Positions 39,067 to 46,958 of a DNA stretch of 64,000 nucleotides are shown one piece after another. Each line of letters begins with the position of its first letter. Position 1 is the stretch's first letter. The DNA comes from Anaerolineae bacterium. GTDB lineage: Bacteria; Chloroflexota; Anaerolineae; Aggregatilineales; Aggregatilineaceae. The notes beneath the pieces are model-generated. The model worked only from the letters and a program-made list of their open reading frames with translations. It had not been told where the DNA came from and made no database searches. The position numbers were made by a program, and so were the translations under genes. Location of the stretch: positions 248,001-312,000 of the forward strand of contig JAHDLB010000004.1 in NCBI GenBank assembly GCA_018432315.1. The letters are read 5' to 3'.

Positions 39067-40251
39067 ATGACCGACACGAAAACCGCCTGGATCGCTGAGG
39101 AGATTGCCAGCCTGCAAGACCAGGGCCTGTTCACCCACATTCGCACCCTGGGCAGCCCGCAAGGCGCGTGGCTGGTGGTGGATGGCAAGCGGGTCCTCAA
39201 CTTCTCGTCGAACAACTACCTGGGCCTGGCGAACCATCCCCGGCTGGTCGAAGCGGCCAAACAGGCGATGGATACGCACGGCGTCGGGCCGGCGGCGGTG
39301 CGCACCATCGCGGGGACGATGGACCTGCACCTGGAACTCGAACAACGGCTGGCGGCCTTCAAGGGCGCCGAGGCCGCGGTCACCTTCCAGAGCGGGTTTA
39401 CCGCGAACCTCGCGACGATCCCCGCGCTGGTGGGCAAGGGCGACGTGATCTTCTCCGACGAGTTGAATCACGCCAGCATCATCGACGGCTGCCGCCTGTC
39501 GCGGGCCGAGATCGTGCGCTTTCGCCACGCCGACCCCGATGACCTGCGCCAGCAGATCGCAGCTACCTCGGACTATGGCCGCCGCCTGATCATCACCGAT
39601 GGCGTGTTCAGCATGGACGGCGACATCGCGCCGCTGCCGGCGCTGGCCGACATCGCGGAGGCGCTGGGCATCCTGCTGATGGTCGACGACGCGCACGGCG
39701 AGGGCGTGTTGGGCAACGGCGGGCGCGGCATCGTCGATCACTTCGATCTGCATGGCAAGGTGGACGTGGAGATCGGCACGCTCAGCAAGGCGTTCGGCGT
39801 GGTCGGCGGCGTGGTCGCCGGCAAGCAAACGATCGTGGACTGGCTGCGCCAGCGCGGGCGCCCGTTCCTGTTCAGCAGCGCGATGACCGTTCCGGACGTG
39901 GCCGCGTGCATCGCGGCGGTGGACGTGCTGGAAGAGAGCACCGAGCTGGTCGACCGGCTGTGGAGCAACGCCGCCTATTTCAAGCGCGGCATGAACGATC
40001 TCGGCTTCGATACCGGCGAGTCCCAGACGCCGATCGTGCCGGTGATGCTGGGCGAGGCGCCGCTGGCGCAGCGCTTCAGCAAACGGCTGTTCGAGGAGGG
40101 CCTGTTCGCCATGGCGATCGGCTTCCCGACGGTGCCGCACGGCAAAGCCCGCATCCGCGTCATGAACAGCGCCACCCACACCCACGAGGACCTGGACCAG
40201 GCGCTGGAGATCTTCGCCAAAGTGGGCCGCGAGCTGGGCGTGATCGCCTGA
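39067..40251 (+). CDS. Glycine C-acetyltransferase / 8-amino-7-oxononanoate synthase family
   Basis: PLP-dependent alpha-oxoamine synthase, 394 residues. Family features are [62 protein letters not shown] and the Schiff-base Lys241 in [12 protein letters not shown]. Members condense an acyl-CoA with glycine, alanine or serine. The sequence fits Kbl (threonine catabolism) slightly better than BioF because no biotin genes are near, but this cannot be settled by eye. ATG 39067 with AAGGAG eight bases upstream was chosen over 38986. A symmetrical terminator follows. Confidence 0.9.
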   Translation: MTDTKTAWIAEEIASLQDQGLFTHIRTLGSPQGAWLVVDGKRVLNFSSNNYLGLANHPRLVEAAKQAMDTHGVGPAAVRTIAGTMDLHLELEQRLAAFKGAEAAVTFQSGFTANLATIPALVGKGDVIFSDELNHASIIDGCRLSRAEIVRFRHADPDDLRQQIAATSDYGRRLIITDGVFSMDGDIAPLPALADIAEALGILLMVDDAHGEGVLGNGGRGIVDHFDLHGKVDVEIGTLSKAFGVVGGVVAGKQTIVDWLRQRGRPFLFSSAMTVPDVAACIAAVDVLEESTELVDRLWSNAAYFKRGMNDLGFDTGESQTPIVPVMLGEAPLAQRFSKRLFEEGLFAMAIGFPTVPHGKARIRVMNSATHTHEDLDQALEIFAKVGRELGVIA

Positions 40252-40286
40252 TCCGGCGCGCTGGCGGCGGCACCTGTCGCATACGT

Positions 40287-40322
40287 AAAACGCCCGGTGG
40301 GTGCGTGCTTGCCGGGCGTTTT
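40287..40322. terminator. Bidirectional terminator after the PLP enzyme gene
   Basis: A perfect 11-bp stem, AAAACGCCCGG (40287-40297) with CCGGGCGTTTT (40312-40322), gives an A-tract on one side and a T-tract on the other. It serves both this gene and the convergent gene ending at 40346. Confidence 0.9.
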
Positions 40323-40345
40323 CGTTTGCGCGCGCGGGGGAAGGC

Positions 40346-40666
40346 TCAAAGCTGGAAGCCGGGCCGGAACTTGACGATCTTGCGGTTGTAGTTGGTCGCG
40401 TATTCCAGCAGTTTGTCTTCCAGGCCGTGCCAGGTGTCGCTGTGCATCACCTGGCGGATGGTGTCCAGGTCTTCGGCGACGAATTCGGCCTGCCGCAGCG
40501 GGCAGTCGCCATAGACCGTGTGAAACACCCGGAACATGTACAACTCCATCTCCTGGGCGGTGGGGATCATCTCGTTCATGATGAAGTCGTAATACGCGTC
40601 CATCGACTGAGGCTTCAGGTCATAGAAAAGCATCAGTTTGTATCGCGGGACAATGTGTTTGGTCAT
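40346..40666 (-). CDS. Small conserved-looking protein, 106 residues
   Basis: No name can be given with confidence. The sequence (YKLMLFYDLKPQSMDAYYDF, then LYMFRVFHTVYGDCP) alternates strands and helices like a dimeric alpha/beta-barrel (ferredoxin-like) domain such as NIPSNAP or Dabb proteins, which is a guess from pattern only. It is soluble and rich in Tyr and Met. It lies 29 bases downstream of the AmrS-type radical SAM gene on the same strand and is probably cotranscribed with it. Confidence 0.6.
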   Translation of the reverse strand: MTKHIVPRYKLMLFYDLKPQSMDAYYDFIMNEMIPTAQEMELYMFRVFHTVYGDCPLRQAEFVAEDLDTIRQVMHSDTWHGLEDKLLEYATNYNRKIVKFRPGFQL

Positions 40667-40695
40667 GGTTGCGCGTTCTTCCCTGCGTGATGAGT

Positions 40696-41757
40696 CTAGT
40701 GCCAGATGCCGGGGATTTGCGTGCCGCAGGTCGGGCAGGTTCCGCCTGTGTGGGCGAGCTTGTTCTCATGGACCATGAACCCGTGCCGGCGAATGAGCGT
40801 GGTCTGGCAATGGGGGCAGCGGGTATTCTCCCAGTCACCGGCGCGGCCCGGTAGGTTGCCCGCGTAGACGTACTTCAGGCCGGCTTCGGCTCCGATCTCG
40901 GCGGCGCGTTGGAGCGTCTCGGCGGGCGTGCGCGGCGGGTCGGTCATCTTGTAGTCGGGGTGGAAAGCCGTCACGTGCCAGGGAATATCCGGCGAGACGC
41001 TGGTGATGTAGCGCGCGGCGTCCCACAGCTCGTCGTTGCTGTCGTTGAAGCCGGGAATGACCAGCGTCAGCACCTCGAGCCAGATGCCCGCCTCGTGCAC
41101 CCATTTGATCGTGTCCAGCACGTGCTGGAGCACGCCGCCCATCACCTTGCGGTAGTGCCGGTCCTGCATCGTCTTCAGGTCGATCTTGTAGCCGTCGATC
41201 CACGGCTTGAGGTAGTCGATCACCTCGCGGGTGCCGTTGCCGTTGGATACGTACATCGTCAGCATCCCGGCCTGGCGGGCGCGCTTGAAGACCTCGACCG
41301 CCCATTCGGTGGTGATCAGCGGCTCGTTGTAGGTGCTGGCGACGGCCTGCGCGCGGCGCGACGTGCCCAGCGCGATCAGCTCGTCGGCTGAGATGGGCAT
41401 GTAGTCGCGGCCCGCCGCATCGTCGCGCAGGGTCTGCGAGATTTCCCAGTTCTGGCAGTAGCTGCACCGGAAATCGCAGCCGAGCATCCCGAAGCTGAGC
41501 ACCGATATTCCCGGCAGGACGTGGAAGAACGGTTTCTTCTCGACCGGGTCGACTTGCAGCGCGCCCACGTAGCCGTGCGGGACGCGCAGCGTGCCCCCGT
41601 CGTTGTAGCGCACCTGGCAGATGCCGCGCCGCCCGTCTTTGATCAGGCAGCGGTGCCCGCAGGCCAGGCAGCGGATCTTCCGTTCTTCGGCGTCGACTAT
41701 TTCGAACAGCTCGCCGGCTGTTGTCATAGTGTCCAACCGGTCTTGCAGCGTCACCAT
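40696..41757 (-). CDS. amrS: AmmeMemoRadiSam-type radical SAM enzyme
   Basis: A 353-residue radical SAM protein. It has an N-terminal Cys pair region (KIRCLACGHRCLIKDGRRG), the cluster motif CDFRCSYC and a C-terminal zinc ribbon (CPHC and CPTCG). Signatures GYVGALQVDPVEKKPFFH and STYNEPLITTEW are characteristic of AmrS and the related PflA-like group. The family typically clusters with MEMO1/AMMECR1-like genes; these are not in the window. The reaction of this family is not well defined. ATG 41757 is assumed; the AGAGGG just before it is very close, so GTG 41754 is possible. Confidence 0.88.
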   Translation of the reverse strand: MVTLQDRLDTMTTAGELFEIVDAEERKIRCLACGHRCLIKDGRRGICQVRYNDGGTLRVPHGYVGALQVDPVEKKPFFHVLPGISVLSFGMLGCDFRCSYCQNWEISQTLRDDAAGRDYMPISADELIALGTSRRAQAVASTYNEPLITTEWAVEVFKRARQAGMLTMYVSNGNGTREVIDYLKPWIDGYKIDLKTMQDRHYRKVMGGVLQHVLDTIKWVHEAGIWLEVLTLVIPGFNDSNDELWDAARYITSVSPDIPWHVTAFHPDYKMTDPPRTPAETLQRAAEIGAEAGLKYVYAGNLPGRAGDWENTRCPHCQTTLIRRHGFMVHENKLAHTGGTCPTCGTQIPGIWH

Positions 41758-41911
41758 ACCCTCTGCTCCGACATATCTGTTCTATGATCAGACTCTAGCA
41801 TAAACGGTTGTTTCACTGCCCAATTTGAGCGCAAGATTCGGATAGCGTTTTGGCCCGTCTGCCGCTATCCTGAAGCTATCAAACAACGCAGCCATGCGAG
41901 GAACGCGAGTG

Positions 41912-42988
41912 ATGCTTGATACCCTACCCCCCACTACCATGCCCGACGAGCGCGAATGCTGGCGGGCCGTCCAGAACCGGGATCGCCAGTATGATGGTAC
42001 GTTCGTATACGCCGTGGAGTCAACCGGCATCTACAGCCGGCCATCGTGCCCGGCGCGGCATCCCCGGCGCGAGAACGTCACCTTCTTCGCGTGCGCCGAC
42101 GACGCGGAGCAGGCCGGTTTCCGGCCCTGCGGTCGCTGCCGTCCCAACGAAGTCGATTCCCAGGTCGACCTGGTGCGGCGCGCCTGCGACGTGATCGAAG
42201 CGGCGAACGGCTCCGCGCCGACGCTGGCCGAGTTGGGCGCGCAGCTGCACGTCAGCCCGTACCACCTGCAGCGCGTCTTCAAGCGGCTGACCGGCGTCAC
42301 GCCGCGCCAGTACGCCGACGCGCGCCGCCTGGACCGCTTCAAGTCCCAGCTCAAGGAGGGCGAGACGGTCACGCGGGCGCTCTACGATGCCGGGTACGGC
42401 TCCAGCAGCCGCGCGTATGCCGGGCAGTTGGGCATGACGCCCACCGCCTATGGCGGCGGCGGCGAGGGGATGGTGATCGCGTATACGGTGACGGACTGCC
42501 CGTTAGGGTACGTGCTGGTCGCGGCCACGGAGCGCGGGTTGTGCGCCGTCAGTTTAGGCGATTCGCCGGCGGATCTCGAAGCCGACCTGGTGAAGGAGTA
42601 TCCCGCCGCGTCGATTCACCGCGACGATACCGGCATGGGCGAGTGGGTGAGCCTGATCCGGGCCTACATGGACGGCGCGCCGTTACCGCCTGACCTGCCG
42701 TTAGACATCCGGGCGACGGCCTTCCAGCGCCGCGTGTGGGATGCCCTGCGCGCGATCCCGGTGGGCGCGACGCGCTCGTATGCCGAGATCGCCGCCAGCC
42801 TCAAACAGCCCACCGCCACGCGCGCCGTCGCCCAGGCATGCGCTCACAACCCGGTCGCGATGATCATTCCGTGCCATCGCGTCGTGCGCAAGAACGGCGA
42901 GTTAGGCGGGTACCGCTGGGGCGTGGAGCGCAAGCAGGCGCTCCTGGAACGCGAACAGCAGGTGACGCATTCCGAGGAACCGGCATGA
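41912..42988 (+). CDS. ada: Ada-type DNA repair methyltransferase and AraC-like regulator, Cys38 replaced
   Basis: A 358-residue protein with all Ada domains: zinc domain (about 15-80), AraC-type HTH (about 95-165, VSPYHLQRVFKRLTGVTP) and O6-methylguanine-DNA methyltransferase (about 190-350). The C-terminal acceptor Cys321 is intact (IIPCHRVV). In the N-terminal domain the segment is GIYSRPSCPARHP: the position equal to E. coli Cys38, the methylphosphotriester acceptor, is Ser42, while Cys46, Cys73 and Cys76 are kept. So O6-alkylguanine repair is expected, but methylation-triggered activation is doubtful. ATG 41912 has GCGAGG upstream. It overlaps the next gene by ATGA. Confidence 0.93.
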   Translation: MLDTLPPTTMPDERECWRAVQNRDRQYDGTFVYAVESTGIYSRPSCPARHPRRENVTFFACADDAEQAGFRPCGRCRPNEVDSQVDLVRRACDVIEAANGSAPTLAELGAQLHVSPYHLQRVFKRLTGVTPRQYADARRLDRFKSQLKEGETVTRALYDAGYGSSSRAYAGQLGMTPTAYGGGGEGMVIAYTVTDCPLGYVLVAATERGLCAVSLGDSPADLEADLVKEYPAASIHRDDTGMGEWVSLIRAYMDGAPLPPDLPLDIRATAFQRRVWDALRAIPVGATRSYAEIAASLKQPTATRAVAQACAHNPVAMIIPCHRVVRKNGELGGYRWGVERKQALLEREQQVTHSEEPA

Positions 42989-43389
42989 ACACAGGGGCGT
43001 TTTGGACAGAGTCTTCTTCGAGCAATTACCGGGGCAGCCCGGAGCCTGACACCGTCACCGGTCAGGCGGGCGGAGTCACTGTGATCGTCATAACCGGGGC
43101 GGGCAGGCCGGCCATCTTCGTCCCCGCGACGCGCCGGGCGCGATCCGCGGCCCTCCGGCAGGGCGATCTCTGGCTGGCGCCGGGCGAGGTGCAGAGCTTC
43201 GCGCGGGCGGGCCAGACGGTGCAGGTCGTGTCGGGCGGCGCCTGGGTGACGTTCGCCGGGCAGGATACGGTCGTGCTGCCCGGCCAGGGGATCGTGCTGG
43301 AGCCGGGGCCGGACGCGGCTGTCGTCTCGGCCCTGGGCACCGAGTCGCTGGTGTATCGCGTGATCGACAGGCCCGAAGCGAGCGAATAA
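42985..43389 (+). CDS. DUF2917-like protein coupled to ada
   Basis: A 134-residue protein. The segment GQTVQVVSGGAWVTFAGQD, then VVLPGQGIVLEPGPDAAVVS, has the strand pattern of DUF2917 (a small cupin-like beta-barrel). A low-complexity N-terminus rich in Ser and Gly precedes it. Function is unknown. Its ATG overlaps the ada TGA by four bases, so translation is coupled and the product may relate to alkylation stress, although that is only a positional inference. Confidence 0.65.
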   Translation: MNTGAFWTESSSSNYRGSPEPDTVTGQAGGVTVIVITGAGRPAIFVPATRRARSAALRQGDLWLAPGEVQSFARAGQTVQVVSGGAWVTFAGQDTVVLPGQGIVLEPGPDAAVVSALGTESLVYRVIDRPEASE

Positions 43390-43399
43390 ATCCTCCGGT

Positions 43400-43426
43400 C
43401 CGGGTGCGGAATAGAGGCCCGGTTTT
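43400..43426 (+). terminator. Weak terminator after the ada unit
   Basis: CCGGG (43400-43404) pairs with CCCGG (43418-43422), followed by TTTT (43423-43426). The stem is short. It lies between the convergent ada unit and recN. Confidence 0.5.
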
Positions 43427-43454
43427 CCACAACGCAACGTGTTGAAGCAGGGCG

Positions 43455-45200
43455 TCAGGCAGTGGTTTCGAGCCGGCGCCCTTCTTTGAGGCGGCGCGCC
43501 AGCATCAGGATGTCGTAGGCGCTCTGGCGAGCGCTGTCCGTTTCGGCGCCCAACATCTCGGCCAGTTCGTCGACGCGGCCCTGGTCGTCCAGCCGCTGGA
43601 CCTGGGTCACCGTGCGCTTGTTCTGCACGTGCTTGCTGACGCGGTAGTGCGCGTCGCCGAACCCGGCGAGCTGCGCCAGGTGCGTGACGACCAGCACCTG
43701 GTGCCGGTCCGAGAGCCGCCAGAGCTTCTGGCCGACCAACGCGCCGACCCGCCCGCCGATGCCCTGGTCGATCTCGTCGAAGATGAGCGTGGGCACCTGG
43801 TCGGCGTGGGTCAGCACGCTCTTGAGCGCCAGCATGATCCGCGCCGTTTCGCCGCCGGACGCGACCTTGGCGATCGGGCGCAGCGGCTCGCCCACGTTGG
43901 CCGCCATGTAGAACTCCACCTGATCGATCCCGGTGGGGCCAAAGGCCAGCCGCCGGTCCTCGACGAAGCAGCCTTCGGGATCGTCCTCCCAGGCGATCTG
44001 CACCTCGAAGCGGGCGCCCTGCATTTTCAGCTCGTCCAGCTCGCGGACGATGGCCCCGGTCAGTTGTTGGGCGGCGGCCCGCCGCTTGGCGCTCAACTGC
44101 GCGGCCAGCGTGCCGATCTGGCGCAGCAGGCGGTTCTCCTGGGTCCGCAGCTCGGCCAGCCGTTCCTCGCTGTGCGTGATGGATTCGAGCTCGGCGCGGG
44201 CTTTGTCGGCGTGCGCCAGCGCGGCCTCGATGCTGCCGCCGTACTTGCGCTTGAGCCGCGTGATGATCTCGACCCGCTCCTCGATCTGGTCCAGCCGGTG
44301 CGGGTCGTATTCGATCGTTTCGCGGTACTGCCGGACGGCGCGCGCTAGCTCGTCGGCCTGGGCGCTCAGGCTTTCGGCCAGCTCGGCGTACTCGGCAATC
44401 GTCGGGTCGAGTTTCGCCAGCCGCGACAGGTCGATCGCCGCCTGGGCCAGCAGGTCGACGCCGGCTGTCTCGCCCATGTCGCCCAGCAGCGCGTACTGGG
44501 CCTCGGTCGCCAGCTCCGCGATTTTCTCGGCGTTGACCAGCCGGTTGCGCTCCTGCTGGAGCTCGTCTTCCTCGTCGGGGCGCAGGGCGGCGGTGTCGAT
44601 CTCCTGGACCTGGTATTGCAGCATGTCCACGCGGCGGGCCAGGGCGGCCTCGTCGGTGAGCAGGCTCTTGATCTCGGCCTGGACCTGGTCCAGCGCGCGG
44701 ACCACTTCCTTGAACCCGGCGCGGGCGTCTTCCAGCCCGGCGTAGCGGTCCAGCAGGTAGATGTGCTGGGCCGGGCGCAGCAGTGAGAGGTGCTCGCCCT
44801 GGCCGTGAATGTCGACCAGCATCCCGCCGATCTCGCGATAGACGGTCAGGTTGCAGGTCGTGCCGTTGATGCGCGCCTGGCTGCGCCCGCTGCTGCGCAC
44901 CTCGCGGGTGAGGATCACCTCGTCGGGCGCCTCGCCGTCCAGCCCTTCGGCCTCCAGCAGGGCGTGCACCTCGGCCTGGAGCGCGGGCGGGATGGCGAAA
45001 ATGCCCTCGATCACGGCCCGGTCGGCCCCGCCACGGACCAGCGTCGCGTCCGAGCGCTCGCCGAGCAGCAGGTTGACCGCGTCGACGATGATCGACTTAC
45101 CGGCCCCCGTCTCGCCGGTGATCACCAGGAAGCCGGAATCGAGGGTGAGGGTCAGCTCGTCGATGATTGCGAAATCTTTGATGCGCAGTTCGTGAAGCAT
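43455..45200 (-). CDS. recN: DNA repair protein RecN
   Basis: SMC-like ATPase that acts early in double-strand-break repair, 581 residues. N-terminal MLHELRIKDFAIIDELTLTL and Walker A GETGAGKSI (residues 29-37) are diagnostic. The long coiled-coil middle, a Cterminal signature motif (VASGGETARIMLALK) and Walker B (LIFDEIDQGIGGRVG) are all present, and HLAQLAGFGDAHY is typical. It is the last gene of the nadK-zinc protein-recN operon, starting 12 bases after the zinc protein gene. recN is a classic SOS gene, and a LexA-type box precedes the operon. Confidence 0.97.
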   Translation of the reverse strand: MLHELRIKDFAIIDELTLTLDSGFLVITGETGAGKSIIVDAVNLLLGERSDATLVRGGADRAVIEGIFAIPPALQAEVHALLEAEGLDGEAPDEVILTREVRSSGRSQARINGTTCNLTVYREIGGMLVDIHGQGEHLSLLRPAQHIYLLDRYAGLEDARAGFKEVVRALDQVQAEIKSLLTDEAALARRVDMLQYQVQEIDTAALRPDEEDELQQERNRLVNAEKIAELATEAQYALLGDMGETAGVDLLAQAAIDLSRLAKLDPTIAEYAELAESLSAQADELARAVRQYRETIEYDPHRLDQIEERVEIITRLKRKYGGSIEAALAHADKARAELESITHSEERLAELRTQENRLLRQIGTLAAQLSAKRRAAAQQLTGAIVRELDELKMQGARFEVQIAWEDDPEGCFVEDRRLAFGPTGIDQVEFYMAANVGEPLRPIAKVASGGETARIMLALKSVLTHADQVPTLIFDEIDQGIGGRVGALVGQKLWRLSDRHQVLVVTHLAQLAGFGDAHYRVSKHVQNKRTVTQVQRLDDQGRVDELAEMLGAETDSARQSAYDILMLARRLKEGRRLETTA

Positions 45201-45212
45201 ACCGGACCACTC

Positions 45213-45725
45213 TCAGGTTGTCAGCCGCAGGCCAAACTGCGCGACCGCCGTGCCAGTCGCCATGAACAGGTAGATCCCGACGCTGAGCGGGTTGAACAGC
45301 AGGAAGGGCAGCGCGCCCAGCACGACGCAGGTGCCCACCACGGCGCCGGTGTAGCGCCCGCGCCGCTTGCCAGTGAGCGTCATGACGGCCCTGCCGATCA
45401 GGCCGCCCGCCGCCGGCGCCAGGAAGAACGCAATGAAGAACCAGCCGATCCGCGCCAGAATCCCGGCGGCGAAGAAGCTCATGACCAGCGTCACACCCGC
45501 GGCAATCAGGTAGTCGAGCATCTGCGCGTTGAAAAACTTATCCTGCTGCTCGCGGACGCATTCCCGGCAGCGATAGCCGACCGGCGTCTTGACGGCGCAG
45601 CGGGTGCACATCGGGCGCCCGCAGCGATTGCAGCGCAGGCTGGTGGCCGTATTCGGATGGACGGTGCAGTACACCACCTCTTCTTCGCTGGTGTCGGTGT
45701 CGTCGATTCGCTCTGAAACGGTCAT
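45213..45725 (-). CDS. B-box-like zinc-finger membrane protein
   Basis: A 170-residue protein. The N-terminal half has a Cys/His zinc-binding array (YCTVHPNTATSLRCNRCGRP, then MCTRCAVKTPVGYRCRECVR) similar to B-box fingers. The C-terminal half has three to four hydrophobic segments (YLIAAGVTLVMSFFAAGIL, WFFIAFFLAPAAGGLIG, TGAVVGTCVVLGALPFLLF). The function of such fusions is not known to me. ATG 45725 has better spacing from GAGGAA than the adjacent ATG 45728. It sits between nadK and recN with gaps of 20-23 and 12 bases. Confidence 0.8.
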   Translation of the reverse strand: MTVSERIDDTDTSEEEVVYCTVHPNTATSLRCNRCGRPMCTRCAVKTPVGYRCRECVREQQDKFFNAQMLDYLIAAGVTLVMSFFAAGILARIGWFFIAFFLAPAAGGLIGRAVMTLTGKRRGRYTGAVVGTCVVLGALPFLLFNPLSVGIYLFMATGTAVAQFGLRLTT

Positions 45726-45748
45726 CATCTTTCCTCAAGGTCGATGTT

Positions 45749-46654
45749 TCATCCCTGATTCTGGCTTGAATCGGTGGAATTGCCCACTGGCAGGCGGTTG
45801 GTGTGCGGCGGCACGCGCGGCTCCAGCCGGTCGAGCAGCGAGCGGTAAAAATAGTTGCGCTCGCGCAGGCGCACGAACTGCGTGATCCGGTCGCTGGCGC
45901 GCACGACGACCTCGTCGGACGGTTCCAGGCTGGCGATCAACTCGCCATCCACCGTCAGGAACACTTCGGCCAGCGTCTGCGGCTCCACGACGACCGTGAT
46001 CGTCGCGCCCTGCGACAGCACCATGGGCCGGTCCATGCTCAGATGTGGCGCGACCGGCGTCACCAGGATGTTCTTCAGCTCCGGCGGCAGGATCGGCCCG
46101 CCCACCGCCAGCGCGTAGGCCGTCGAGCCGGTCGGCGTGGCGATGATCAGGCCGTCGCCGTGATACGTCGTCGCCCAGCCGCCGTCGATGTACGTCTCCA
46201 GCCGGACCGACCGGGCGATGGCGCCCCGGTTGATCACCACGTCGTTGAGCGCGTCGTTGGTCCCCAGGCTCGCGCCGTCGCGCCGGATTTCGTAGCGGAT
46301 CATCATCCGCTCCTCGATCCAGTACCGGCCCGCCAACAGGGCCTCCAGGCTGGCCTCCCATTCTTCCGGGTTGATCTCGGTCAGGAAGCCGAGATAGCCC
46401 GTGTTGATGCCGAACACCGGCACGCGCTCCGGCGCGCACACGCGGGCCGCGCGCAGCATCGCGCCGTCGCCGCCGATGGCAACGACCAGGTCCGAGTCGT
46501 GAACCAGGGGCCGGACGTTCGGCATGTCCCACACAGTGCGCATCCAGGTCGTGATGTGGTGATCTTCCAGGGACCGGGTCAGGTCCTGGGCGATGGGGAC
46601 CGTGCCTGGGCGCAGCGGGTGAGCGAGTATGCCGATCGTCTGGAAGGTCTTCAA
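45749..46654 (-). CDS. nadK: NAD kinase
   Basis: Phosphorylates NAD to NADP, 301 residues. The GGDG motif (LVVAIGGDGAMLRAAR), the GINTGYLGFLTEI motif and the glycine-rich HGDGLIIATPTGSTAYALA region are clear. The usual ALNE substrate-binding motif reads ALND here, a conservative change. The start is TTG 46654 with GGGGAG eight bases upstream. It heads the operon with recN, as in many bacteria. Two promoters are visible upstream, one with a LexA-type box. Confidence 0.96.
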   Translation of the reverse strand: MKTFQTIGILAHPLRPGTVPIAQDLTRSLEDHHITTWMRTVWDMPNVRPLVHDSDLVVAIGGDGAMLRAARVCAPERVPVFGINTGYLGFLTEINPEEWEASLEALLAGRYWIEERMMIRYEIRRDGASLGTNDALNDVVINRGAIARSVRLETYIDGGWATTYHGDGLIIATPTGSTAYALAVGGPILPPELKNILVTPVAPHLSMDRPMVLSQGATITVVVEPQTLAEVFLTVDGELIASLEPSDEVVVRASDRITQFVRLRERNYFYRSLLDRLEPRVPPHTNRLPVGNSTDSSQNQG

Positions 46655-46693
46655 CGAGTAGGCTCCCCTGGTGCGTGTAACGAGCGTAAAGCG

Positions 46694-46721
46694 ATTATAG
46701 CTTGCTGGATAAGGGCGTCAA
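46694..46721 (-). promoter_or_regulatory. Proximal promoter P2 of the nadK-recN operon
   Basis: On the minus strand TTGACG (46721-46716) and TATAAT (46699-46694) are spaced by 16 bases; start near 46687. No LexA box overlaps it, so it may give basal expression of the essential nadK. Confidence 0.6.
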
Positions 46722-46739
46722 AACCGGGCTGGATCTTCC

Positions 46740-46768
46740 ATTATACGAACAAAAGTTCTAACTCGCAA
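46740..46768 (-). promoter_or_regulatory. Distal promoter P1 of the nadK-recN operon
   Basis: On the minus strand TTGCGA (46768-46763) and a perfect TATAAT (46745-46740) are spaced by 17 bases. The predicted start is near 46733. Confidence 0.65.
46747..46758 (-). promoter_or_regulatory. LexA-type SOS box within the P1 spacer
   Basis: GAACAAAAGTTC (perfect GAAC-N4-GTTC palindrome) fills the -35/-10 spacer of P1 and ends one base from its TATAAT. The same 12-mer is found at 14793-14804. Bound LexA would block P1 directly. Confidence 0.75.
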
Positions 46769-46777
46769 GCCAGAATA

Positions 46778-46813
46778 AAGACCAAACACTTGGTTCGCGA
46801 AGCGTTTGGTCTT
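46778..46813 (-). terminator. Terminator of the SDR gene transcript
   Basis: AAGACCAAAC (46778-46787) pairs perfectly with GTTTGGTCTT (46804-46813). On the minus strand it is followed by TTATTCT. It separates the SDR gene from the nadK promoters. Confidence 0.7.
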
Positions 46814-46958
46814 GGGGGAGCACCCGGATGGCTGTGGGGGGCATCAGCCATCTCGGTACTACCCTGATCTTAGGCGGCGCCCCGCGGCCCAACTTGACGC
46901 CTGATCGATGGCTGGGCAACGGAACCCCGCCGGACCTGACAGAACCCTGACGCCTCGA
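46814..46958. other. Gap downstream of the SDR gene
   Basis: No gene is seen. A second hairpin lies here: GATGGCTG (46827-46834) with CAGCCATC (46845-46852), 8 bp with a G-rich loop. With the next terminator it forms a double stem between the SDR gene and the nadK promoters. Confidence 0.5.

Noticed and set aside
46778-46852. A structured RNA or riboswitch upstream of nadK
   Set aside because: The stems lie upstream of both nadK promoters, so they would not be in that mRNA. The first stem fits a terminator of the SDR gene.
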